Positions 19,322 to 26,676 of a DNA stretch of 64,000 nucleotides are shown here, piece by piece. The DNA comes from Ensifer adhaerens (lineage in GTDB: Bacteria > Pseudomonadota > Alphaproteobacteria > Rhizobiales > Rhizobiaceae). Where the stretch lies: contig NZ_PNFP01000019.1 of assembly GCF_002940685.1 (NCBI RefSeq), forward strand, positions 62,001 to 126,000. The letters are read 5' to 3'. Both the position numbers and the translations under genes were made by a program. The notes under the pieces are model-generated. The model worked only from the letters and a program-made list of their open reading frames with translations, was not told where the DNA came from and ran no database searches. How positions within the stretch are numbered: the first letter of the stretch is position 1; each line of letters starts with the position of its first letter.

Positions 19322-19734
19322 ATCGCGGCCGACCGCATGTTTGGCGACGACATCCTTCCGCGTAGAGGCACATCGCTCAACCCGGGCATAGGGAGAGTTG
19401 TAATGGTTCCGCGAAAACATCAGAACGTAAGCGCCTCTGCCATGCGGGAATAGCTTCTGTCATCAAGCCTCGTCGCTCTTGCAGGCGATGCAACAGACGC
19501 GACAGGCAGACATACTTGCCGACGCCTGTTACGAGGCGCGGGAGCGTGGCCCGTCGTGGCAAGAGGTCGTACGTCACGGGGCGTGATGCCCGTCAGAAGG
19601 GACCGGCAGCGCTTCGATCCTGCATCGGCGAACTGCCATAATCTGTGCCGAATTTGTCGTCAGCGATACCGTTAAGGAACACTTTTGTGCATTGAGCCCG
19701 GCCTTTTTGCAGCGTTAGCTCCCCAACAGGTTGC
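19322..19734. other. Intergenic region upstream of the second response regulator
   Basis: About 410 bp without a supportable gene. It should hold the promoter of the rightward regulator at 19735. Short open frames on both strands lack ribosome binding sites and family features. No terminator-like hairpin was noticed. Confidence 0.4.
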
Positions 19735-20505
19735 ATGGCAATCACAGCCGATGCCGACTTTGCGGGAGGTTCGTTGCCCAGAAAAAAGCGGAACGCGGGC
19801 CGTTCAAGACCCGTCCTGGCAGTCATTGAGGACAAAGATACGCGTCGACGATTTGCCTCGCTCCTCACCAGCCATGGTTACGACGTCCAGGTCACCAACG
19901 CCACAATGGCCCTTCGGCTCTTGACGATCCGCAGGTTTGACCTGCTTTTGCTTGAGGGACGAACGCCTCCAATGGAATGGCTGAAGTTTTGCCGGCAGGT
20001 TCGTTCCGTAAGCGACATCGCGCTCGTTCTTATCGCGGACAGACACGACGACACTCTCGTTGTCGAAGGCTTGAATGCCGGTGCCGATGCCTCCGTCTTG
20101 AGGGTCGGCGAAGAAGACGCCACGCTCGCCCGGTTGCACAGCATCCTGCGCCGGACCAGGTCCGGAACGGGCGGCATCGAGGACGCGAGAGTGTTGGTGT
20201 TCGATGGTTGGCGCATAGATCCGCAAAGACGCACGCTTCACAACCGGGACGGGCAGTCGACATCGCTGACCGCCGGTGAATTTGATATTCTGCTCGCGCT
20301 CGCCCGCAACTCCGGCAGGGTCCTGTCGCGAAGGGAATTGCTCGAAGCGACGCGATTTGGGCTTGCCGGACCCTCGGAGCGAAGCGTTGACGTTCATGTT
20401 CGGCGTCTGAGGCAAAAAATCGAACCGGTGCCGGATGATCCGATCTACGTGAAAACGGTACGACTGGGCGGCTACATGCTGACCCATACCGTGGAGATTC
20501 AATGA
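19735..20505 (+). CDS. OmpR-family regulator with degenerate receiver (Asp replaced by Glu)
   Basis: A 256-residue regulator with a receiver-like domain and a C-terminal winged helix (LTAGEFDILLALARNSGRVLSRRELLEATRF, ERSVDVHVRRLRQKIEP, VKTVRLGGYML). The acidic residues of VIEDKD (32-33) are kept. The phosphoacceptor position reads LLLLEGRTPP, with Glu74 instead of Asp. The conserved Thr is Ala101 (VLIADRHDD) and the conserved Lys is Arg123. These changes predict a receiver that is not phosphorylated and may be locked in an active-like form by Glu. The start ATG has CAGG 7 bases upstream. traR begins 153 bp downstream on the same strand. No partner kinase is adjacent, so targets are unknown. 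Confidence 0.88.
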   Translation: MAITADADFAGGSLPRKKRNAGRSRPVLAVIEDKDTRRRFASLLTSHGYDVQVTNATMALRLLTIRRFDLLLLEGRTPPMEWLKFCRQVRSVSDIALVLIADRHDDTLVVEGLNAGADASVLRVGEEDATLARLHSILRRTRSGTGGIEDARVLVFDGWRIDPQRRTLHNRDGQSTSLTAGEFDILLALARNSGRVLSRRELLEATRFGLAGPSERSVDVHVRRLRQKIEPVPDDPIYVKTVRLGGYMLTHTVEIQ

Positions 20506-20658
20506 GTTAGCCAGGAACTGCGTCCGGAGAGCAATGTTAAGTTTTGTTGCGCGACTGTTACAATTGATTGCAGCGCCATTCCTCCGCATCTAGACCGTGT
20601 GTCGTTGCACGCCTGCGAAAGGCTCAATCCGACCAATACGCGCCGGAGGCGAAATCGC

Positions 20659-21369
20659 ATGAACGAACGACGCATTTTCGAAAGACTGATTGATGTTTGC
20701 CAGGTCCAGGCATCGTCAGACATGAACGAGTTCCTCGCACATTTGGCAGGAGGCGCTGGGTTTGACCACTATGCCTATCTCCGCGCTCACCCGAACGACA
20801 ACTTTGTCGCCACCGATTACCCCGCCGAATGGCAGGAACGCTACTTTGCTCAGTCCTACATGATGATCGACCCCGTGGTGACGGCGGCCAAGCGTGGCAC
20901 TCAGGTTTTCCGCTGGTCGGTCGACGACCTGCGGCCAAGAGCAAGCCGCGAGTTGCGACGCTTCTACACGGAGGCTGCCGATTTCGGGCTGAAGAAAGGT
21001 CTAACCGTATCGGTATCGGCCGGCTTCGGGCGGTTCGCCATCCTCACCTTCACATCATCATCTCTAAGCGGTGCAGGTGGCTGCATCGTGGGTGAGACAT
21101 CAGGGCTCGGTATCACTGCCGCAGCCTACCTGCACTCAAGGATGCGGCATATGGAACATCTGCAAAGCAATGGCCTGCCCCCGTTCAGCGCCAGGGAGCT
21201 CGCCTGCCTCAAGTGGGCGTCTGAGGGGAAAACGACGATCGAAATCGCCAAGATTCTCGATCTCTCCTATACCTGCGTGCGCCGCAACCTCAGGAGCGCC
21301 ATGGAAAAACTGGGTGTCTGCAGGCTGCCCCAGGCAACCGCGACCGCCACACGGCGCCTTTTGATCTGA
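20659..21369 (+). CDS. traR: TraR-like LuxR-family quorum-sensing activator
   Basis: An acyl-homoserine-lactone-responsive regulator of 236 residues, close to the 234 of Agrobacterium TraR. The ligand-binding domain carries the conserved Trp58, Tyr62, Asp71 and Trp86 in DYPAEWQERYF, MMIDPVV and VFRWSVDD, at nearly the same positions as in TraR. The C-terminal helix-turn-helix reads FSARELACLKWASEGKTTIEIAKIL and continues through VRRNLRSAMEKLGV. I chose the ATG at 20659 because GGAGG stands 9 bases upstream; a longer frame from 20599 lacks this. The gene converges on trbI, as in rhizobial conjugative plasmids, and should activate the traI-trb operon. No TraM-type antiactivator gene was found. 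Confidence 0.88.
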   Translation: MNERRIFERLIDVCQVQASSDMNEFLAHLAGGAGFDHYAYLRAHPNDNFVATDYPAEWQERYFAQSYMMIDPVVTAAKRGTQVFRWSVDDLRPRASRELRRFYTEAADFGLKKGLTVSVSAGFGRFAILTFTSSSLSGAGGCIVGETSGLGITAAAYLHSRMRHMEHLQSNGLPPFSARELACLKWASEGKTTIEIAKILDLSYTCVRRNLRSAMEKLGVCRLPQATATATRRLLI

Positions 21370-21384
21370 AATCCTTATCCCCGC

Positions 21385-21420
21385 GGTAATGCAGGCACGT
21401 CCAGACATGCCTGCATTACC
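21385..21420. terminator. Probable bidirectional terminator between traR and trbI
   Basis: A perfect 13-bp inverted repeat, GGTAATGCAGGCA at 21385-21397 and its complement at 21408-21420, with a 10-base loop. It stands 15 bp after the traR stop and 9 bp before the trbI stop, between convergent genes. A long T-run is missing on both sides, but position and stem strength make transcription termination the best explanation. Confidence 0.75.
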
Positions 21421-21429
21421 CCCTCCGCC

Positions 21430-22698
21430 TCATCGATAGGCACCGGGAAAGACGATATCCTGGTCGACGAGGACGTTGAAAATGAAGCCCGGTCTGATGC
21501 GCAGAGTGGGCTGGACATCAAGGTTCTTGCCAATGGTACGCTCGGCGACCCGTCCGAATGTCTCGGCGAAGCTGCGGCGGGCGGCATCTGAGGCCGTGTC
21601 GCGTCCTCTGTCGCGTTGATCGGATGGAAGAGACATGTCGATGCCAGCGCCAATCAGGGCGACAAGCGCCGCAGAACCAAAGGTTCGAAGGACGTGTCGA
21701 TCCACTTTGTCCTTAAAGCCGCCGTAGCCCTCAGCATCTGTCCCCGCCATCCCGCCAATCTGCAAGGTAGAACCGTTCGGAAAGATGAGATCGGTCCAGA
21801 TCACGAGTACGCGAGACTGTCCGAAGGCAACTTCTGCATCATAGCGGCCGAAGAGCTTCGTGCCCTGCGGAATGATCAGATGGCGCCCGGTGGCGCTGTC
21901 GTAGACTGGCTGGCTGACCTGGGCTGCGATACGACCTGGAAGGTCGGAATTGATGCCGGTAATCAAGGTTGCCGGAATAACAGAGCCGCGCTTCAGCTCG
22001 AACGGCGATTGCGCCGGCACGACGGCCTTTGGCAAATATCCAAGCTCCTTGATATCGGAGTTGAAAAAGGCACTCTTGGAAGCTTGGAGGTTTGGGTCTC
22101 CTTCCCTCCCCTCAAGTGCCCTCGCGTAAAGCTCTGCGGGATGGCGAGAAGGAAGCGGGCTCATGGCTGCGGCATCGCCAGGCCCCACGTCTGCATGATG
22201 CCTGCGTTCGATATCGACCGTAAGCGGCGACTCAAGCGCTGCGTTTCTCGCCTGAAGTCTCGCCATGTCCTGCCGATGGCGTTCCCGAAGGAGTTGTTCG
22301 CTGCGTTCACGCTCGAGCTGTTTCAGCCAATCATCTTCGTTCACTTCGCCCTTCCGATCGGCAACCTCAGGCGACGTCTCGATTGTCTTCTCCACGCTCT
22401 TTAAGGGAGCGTCGGTCGACGGCTGGGACACAGCACTTGCATGGCTTCTCGTCTCGAACGGTTCCGCGATGATGCCGTCGGCAACGCCACGCTTGATGTT
22501 TTCGGCAAAGGACGATGCCGAACCGTCCGAAGACTTGTCCGGCCCCAGATCGGCCCGGTGCCCAATTCCGCGCGATGCGAGGCCTGCGACAATGATGGCG
22601 AAGAACAGGACCATCATTGCGCCGGCGATAAAAAGCGGAAGCCGATTGACCCTGCGAATGTGTTTTGGAGGGTGTGAGAGCTGCAGCGATTGAGCCAT
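21430..22698 (-). CDS. trbI: Conjugal transfer protein TrbI (VirB10 family)
   Basis: The VirB10-like protein that links inner- and outer-membrane parts of the type IV secretion channel. A short cytoplasmic N-terminus is followed by one membrane segment (LPLFIAGAMMVLFFAIIVAGLA), a charged, coiled-coil-prone linker (DDWLKQLERERSEQLLRERHRQDMARLQ), and the conserved beta-rich C-terminal domain (GSVIPATLITGINSDLPGRIAAQVSQPVYD, LIIPQGTKLFGRYD). The ATG at 22698 is preferred over a longer frame to 22761 because AGGA precedes it and the protein then starts like other TrbI proteins. It is the last gene of the traI-trb operon; trbH ends 10 bp upstream. Confidence 0.93.
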   Translation of the reverse strand: MAQSLQLSHPPKHIRRVNRLPLFIAGAMMVLFFAIIVAGLASRGIGHRADLGPDKSSDGSASSFAENIKRGVADGIIAEPFETRSHASAVSQPSTDAPLKSVEKTIETSPEVADRKGEVNEDDWLKQLERERSEQLLRERHRQDMARLQARNAALESPLTVDIERRHHADVGPGDAAAMSPLPSRHPAELYARALEGREGDPNLQASKSAFFNSDIKELGYLPKAVVPAQSPFELKRGSVIPATLITGINSDLPGRIAAQVSQPVYDSATGRHLIIPQGTKLFGRYDAEVAFGQSRVLVIWTDLIFPNGSTLQIGGMAGTDAEGYGGFKDKVDRHVLRTFGSAALVALIGAGIDMSLPSDQRDRGRDTASDAARRSFAETFGRVAERTIGKNLDVQPTLRIRPGFIFNVLVDQDIVFPGAYR

Positions 22699-22708
22699 GT
22701 CGCATTTC

Positions 22709-23152
22709 CTATCGATGACGTGAGACCGCAAGCGGGGTCGCGGGCTGCGCACCTTCAGCACTCGTTCGATAGGCCCGCGTCAAAGTAAGGGCAGGCGTCG
22801 ATAGGTGCACAAGGACGACATCCTCGAAGGCCGTTGCGCCGTAGGTGACCTGAACGGCAGGGGTTTTAGTGAGAGCCTGTTCATCTTTGCCAACCACCGC
22901 GTACCCGAAGAGCCTCAGTGCATTTTCGAGCGCCTCGGCCGATTGTCCCGCGGCCGGCGACAGCGAGACCGAACGCGGCTTCTCGCTACCCATCGCTTCG
23001 ACGAAACGGCTCGCCATATCGCCGGCGATTGCTGTTTCAGCACGCATCGAGATTGCTTTAGGAGCCTCGTCGCTCGTCAGCGAAGGGCCGCCGCCCTGGC
23101 AGCCACTGACTAGGACGCAGGCGAAAATGGCTGCGGCCGCATGAGCCTGCAT
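22709..23152 (-). CDS. trbH: Conjugal transfer lipoprotein TrbH
   Basis: A small lipoprotein of the mating-pair channel, in the expected place between trbG and trbI. The signal sequence ends in a lipobox VSGC about 18 residues in. The mature part (SMRAETAIAGDMASRFVEAMG to LRLFGYAVVGKDE and a final LTRAYR segment) matches TrbH organisation, a VirB7-like partner of TrbG. The frame begins directly after the trbG stop with GTG at 23155 and then ATG at 23152; I prefer the ATG because GGGAGG is 7 bases before it. The gene has no non-conjugative explanation here. Confidence 0.88.
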   Translation of the reverse strand: MQAHAAAAIFACVLVSGCQGGGPSLTSDEAPKAISMRAETAIAGDMASRFVEAMGSEKPRSVSLSPAAGQSAEALENALRLFGYAVVGKDEQALTKTPAVQVTYGATAFEDVVLVHLSTPALTLTRAYRTSAEGAQPATPLAVSRHR

Positions 23153-23155
23153 CAC

Positions 23156-23962
23156 CTACCCTCCCCTTCTGATCGTGATTTTCTCCTGACGCCATCCAAC
23201 GCCTAAGACGAGGACTGCGCGTTCGACGTCAAAATCGACGATCATCACGCCGTCCTTCAGTCTGTAGTTGACGACCCGGTTCTGGCCGCCGGAAACGATA
23301 AAGAGAACCGGCGCGTCCTGGCTGGCAATCGACTTCGGGAACTGGATGTAGGTTTTCTGTCCGTCCGAATAGACGCGCGTCGGTTTCCAGCGGGCTCGGC
23401 CACTGACCGAATATCGAAAATCGAGGCGTTCGGCCGAAACGCCGCCAGCACCTGCTTCCACCCGGGCATTGGCATCGGCGATGCTTGCCGAGCTGTCCTC
23501 CGGATAGGCAAAGCCGATACGCGCCATGTATTGGGTCGGGTGTGATTTCAGCTTGAGGTGGTAGGTGCGTCTCGACGTCGTCACGACCATGGACGTCGTT
23601 ATCGAAGGCTCCGACGGCTTGACGACAAGATGGATCGCCTGCCCGCCGGCAGCACCAGACGTCGCGGCTTCGACCTTCCAGCGAACGGTATCGCCCACAA
23701 GCACGTCACGCACGACCTCTCCCGCCTGAAGCTCGATATCACAAACCTGGAGCGGGGCGCAGACGACCGATGGCTGGCTTGCGCCATAAAGGAAGATGAC
23801 CTTGCCGTCCGGTCCGGTTGTCGTGATGCCGGCAGCAGCCCGCCATTTCGCCGACAGCCGCGTCGCGTTTGCTTCCTTCGTCGAAATCTCTTCGCCGCGG
23901 ACGGTCACGCCCGACATCAAACCGAAAATCAGTGCCGCTATCGCTGCTCTACTGTAAGTCAC
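23156..23962 (-). CDS. trbG: Conjugal transfer protein TrbG (VirB9/CagX family)
   Basis: Outer-membrane-associated VirB9-like subunit of the type IV channel, 268 residues with a signal peptide ([18 protein letters not shown]). The family core is visible: [30 protein letters not shown] in the N-terminal domain, and [21 protein letters not shown] plus [24 protein letters not shown] in the C-terminal domain. Start is GTG at 23962. trbF ends 16 bp upstream and trbH follows at once, consistent with the standard order F-G-H-I. Confidence 0.93.
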   Translation of the reverse strand: MTYSRAAIAALIFGLMSGVTVRGEEISTKEANATRLSAKWRAAAGITTTGPDGKVIFLYGASQPSVVCAPLQVCDIELQAGEVVRDVLVGDTVRWKVEAATSGAAGGQAIHLVVKPSEPSITTSMVVTTSRRTYHLKLKSHPTQYMARIGFAYPEDSSASIADANARVEAGAGGVSAERLDFRYSVSGRARWKPTRVYSDGQKTYIQFPKSIASQDAPVLFIVSGGQNRVVNYRLKDGVMIVDFDVERAVLVLGVGWRQEKITIRRGG

Positions 23963-23978
23963 GACTTTCCCTTCCCCG

Positions 23979-24641
23979 TCAAAGCTGTGCCGTCCAGTCG
24001 AGATCTCTAAGGTAGAGACCGATCGGGTTGAGACGGATCACCGCCTCGTCCTGCGGTGCCGTCAGAGTTACCGTCCCGATCCCGCGAAACCGCCTGACGC
24101 CGGTCTCCTTGCCTGCGCGGTCGCGCTCGAACTCGGTCCAATCGACCTGATAGGTCTGGTCGGAAAGCGCGATGACGTTGTTCACCTCGACCGCGACGGT
24201 TGCGCGCCGCGCTCTTTCAAATGGCGAATTGTCGCGAAACCAGTCATTGACCTTGCCCGTCGCCGGATCGGCGTTGCGAAGAAGCGCATAGGTTCGGTCG
24301 ATGTACTTCTTTTGCACGACCGCGTCCGGCGTCACCGACCGGAAACTGACAAAAAAGCCCGCTATCAGGGCGCGTACGACACGCTGGTCGGCATAGTCGA
24401 TCTGCTCGGGAAAGCCTGCACTGACGGCCGTTCCGAGCTTGTCGACCTCGACGATATAGGGCACGAGCTTGACCTTGGAGCTTTGATACAGCCCATAGCC
24501 GAAGCCGATGATCGCAATCGTCATGGCAGTCGAGCCGATGATGCGCCAGGCGACCGCTGCCCGAACATAGGAGCCGTAACGCTCAGTCCACTCCTGTCGG
24601 GCGGCGATATAGGGGTTCTCGGGGCCATCTCTAACAGCCAT
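23979..24641 (-). CDS. trbF: Conjugal transfer protein TrbF (VirB8 family)
   Basis: A VirB8-like bitopic inner-membrane protein that nucleates the type IV channel. It has 220 residues, the usual TrbF length. The N-terminus ([21 protein letters not shown]) is typical, followed by one membrane helix ([19 protein letters not shown]) and a periplasmic NTF2-like domain with [11 protein letters not shown] and [17 protein letters not shown]. The ATG at 24641 has AGAGGA upstream. The gene follows trbL after 47 bp, the largest gap in the operon. Confidence 0.93.
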   Translation of the reverse strand: MAVRDGPENPYIAARQEWTERYGSYVRAAVAWRIIGSTAMTIAIIGFGYGLYQSSKVKLVPYIVEVDKLGTAVSAGFPEQIDYADQRVVRALIAGFFVSFRSVTPDAVVQKKYIDRTYALLRNADPATGKVNDWFRDNSPFERARRATVAVEVNNVIALSDQTYQVDWTEFERDRAGKETGVRRFRGIGTVTLTAPQDEAVIRLNPIGLYLRDLDWTAQL

Positions 24642-24688
24642 TGATCGTGATCCTCTTCGAAAGCTTCAGGGGTAGCGCCGGGCGACGT

Positions 24689-25882
24689 TCACCGGCTTGT
24701 GTCTGAGGTCTTCTTGTCGAGCTTGTCATTGGCAAGGCCCATCAAGGAGGCGGCGCGGGCGCCTGGGGCGCCGATCGCCTTGTCCTTTGCAGCCGATCCC
24801 ATCGCCTGTGCGCTTATGGCGGCCCCTTCGCGAATGCCGCGAAGTGCCGAGGACGCCGCCGAGTCACCGCCAGCGCGGGCCGACTTTGCCGCCGTCATGC
24901 CGGCAGCCATTGCGCCTGCCGAAAGAAAGGCGGCGCCGGCGGCAAAGGAGGCAGCCTGGCCACCGTGTCGAATGGCCTCCATTCCGCCCGTCACGGATGC
25001 CCCCTGGACGACGCCCTGCAGTATGTTTGGAACGTAGATCGCAATGACAAAGACGACCACCGAAATACCCGCAATGGCAAGCGTCGTCACATAGTGCTGT
25101 GTTTCTACAGTCGGGGCGCTGGCAAGACCGAGCAGCACTTCCGATCCGATGCGGGCGATCATCACCAGCGCCATCAGCTTCAGTCCAACGCTGAAGGCGT
25201 AGACGAGATAGCGCACGGCAAAATCCTTCGTGTGGGAAGAGCCGCCGAGCCCCAGCATGATCATCCCCGCCAACAGGCCGACATACATCTCGACCATGAT
25301 CGCGACGAAGATTGCCGCAACGAGAGAGAAGGAAATCACCACGACGACCATCGCAAGGACGGCAGCTATCGCCAGTGCATTATCCTCGAAGAGCCCGAAC
25401 TGGATCTGCTTCGACATGTGCGAAGCGACGCGGATCCCCGAATCGAAGATTCCCGCGGGAGAGGCCGTCCCACCGCCGGCGCCGATCTGAAAGAGGCTGT
25501 CGACGATCCCTTTTGCAAAGACGGGGCCCTGTTCGAGGGTAAAGGCGAAGAGGCCTATGAACATGATCCGGCGCACGAGTTCGGCAAACCAGCCGTCAAG
25601 CGAAGCTGCCTGCAGGGCGAGCCAGACGGCAGCGATCGCCACTTCGATACCAGCAAGGATCCAGAATAGAGAGCGTGCCGCCGAAAGCACCCGCGCCTCC
25701 CAACCCTTGGCCGCGACCGCGACCCGGTTTTCAAGTTCGGTCAGCACGCTCCCGTCCTGTGCCTGGACATCGATCGCGGACGAAAGCAGCAGGCAGCAGG
25801 TGACAAGAGCCAACGGCCAAAGGGATCTGCCCGCGCTAAAACCGCAGTCAGGCCCCATGCGGGCAAGGGAAGCGGCACTCAC
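24689..25882 (-). CDS. trbL: Conjugal transfer protein TrbL (VirB6 family)
   Basis: Polytopic inner-membrane component of the mating channel, 397 residues. A signal-like N-terminus is followed by several hydrophobic segments, for example FWILAGIEVAIAAVWLALQAA, AIAAVLAMVVVVISFSLVAAI and LAIAGISVVVFVIAIYVPNI, and then a Gly/Ala-rich soluble tail (AAGAAFLSAGAMAAGMTAA) as in other TrbL proteins. The GTG at 25882 overlaps the trbJ stop (GTGA), giving translational coupling; an ATG at 25858 is the alternative. In Agrobacterium-type clusters trbK lies between trbJ and trbL, and here there is no room for it. Confidence 0.92.
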   Translation of the reverse strand: MSAASLARMGPDCGFSAGRSLWPLALVTCCLLLSSAIDVQAQDGSVLTELENRVAVAAKGWEARVLSAARSLFWILAGIEVAIAAVWLALQAASLDGWFAELVRRIMFIGLFAFTLEQGPVFAKGIVDSLFQIGAGGGTASPAGIFDSGIRVASHMSKQIQFGLFEDNALAIAAVLAMVVVVISFSLVAAIFVAIMVEMYVGLLAGMIMLGLGGSSHTKDFAVRYLVYAFSVGLKLMALVMIARIGSEVLLGLASAPTVETQHYVTTLAIAGISVVVFVIAIYVPNILQGVVQGASVTGGMEAIRHGGQAASFAAGAAFLSAGAMAAGMTAAKSARAGGDSAASSALRGIREGAAISAQAMGSAAKDKAIGAPGARAASLMGLANDKLDKKTSDTSR

Positions 25883-26676
25883 CAGCGTGGCTCCATTTTT
25901 TGACCCTCTGGTATGAAGTCGCGCCCGCCACCGAAGAAGCGTTCCCGTCTGGCCTGGGCGAGATCTCGGTCCGTCTGGTCGCTCTGATACCAGGTCGCCA
26001 TCATCGTCATCTGCTGGGAGACGAGGCCCCGAAGCTTCTGGATTTGCCCGACCTGTTCGGCTGCAATCTGGTGGCCGACCTGGAGCGCTTTCATTTGCCC
26101 GTCGGACGTTTCCGAGAGCGACCGAAGCGAGCGCATCGTCGCCTCTTCGCTTGAAAACTGCTCCGCCGTCAGGTTTGCCGCCCTTAGCGTACTCGTGATG
26201 GTATCGCGATTGGTGTCAGACCATGTCTGATAGCGCTCAGAGAAGGATTGACCGTCCGGAAGACCCGTCTTGAAATCGGCATAGCTTGCGAAACGCTGAC
26301 GAAGGACGTCGTCGGCATTGCCCATGGAGAAGGAAATCCCCCGGCCGCTGTCGACGATCTTTTGAAGGCGCCGAAGATCCGCTTCGATCTTCCCCCAGGC
26401 ATGATCAGGAAGACGGGCGGTGTTTTGCAGCATGTTGTCGTAGATCTTCAGCTGGTTCTGGATCTGCTCGGCAAGCTGACTGATCTGCTTGACCTGGTTT
26501 TCGATCTGGACGCCGGATTTTCCAAGCAGATTGATAAGTTCTGCATTGTTGGCAAGCTGGGTCCATTCGGTGGCCGCACCCGTGGCGCCACCAGCGCGGG
26601 CAGGGCCGCCGTTGGCAGCCATCGCCAGCAGCAACAGGACCGCCAGTTCAGCCGTCTGCAAGAAGCGTTTCCGCAT
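25879..26676 (-). CDS. trbJ: Conjugal transfer protein TrbJ (VirB5-like)
   Basis: A secreted VirB5-like minor pilus component, 265 residues. The signal peptide (TAELAVLLLLAMAANGGPARAGG) precedes a long helical region rich in Gln and Asn (NQVKQISQLAEQIQNQLKIYDNMLQNTARL) that is diagnostic for TrbJ, followed by LRRLQKIVDSGRGISF and a second helical half. The ATG at 26676 lies inside the last codons of trbE (29-bp overlap) with AAGGGA upstream. Its stop overlaps the trbL start. Confidence 0.92.
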   Translation of the reverse strand: MRKRFLQTAELAVLLLLAMAANGGPARAGGATGAATEWTQLANNAELINLLGKSGVQIENQVKQISQLAEQIQNQLKIYDNMLQNTARLPDHAWGKIEADLRRLQKIVDSGRGISFSMGNADDVLRQRFASYADFKTGLPDGQSFSERYQTWSDTNRDTITSTLRAANLTAEQFSSEEATMRSLRSLSETSDGQMKALQVGHQIAAEQVGQIQKLRGLVSQQMTMMATWYQSDQTDRDLAQARRERFFGGGRDFIPEGQKMEPRW

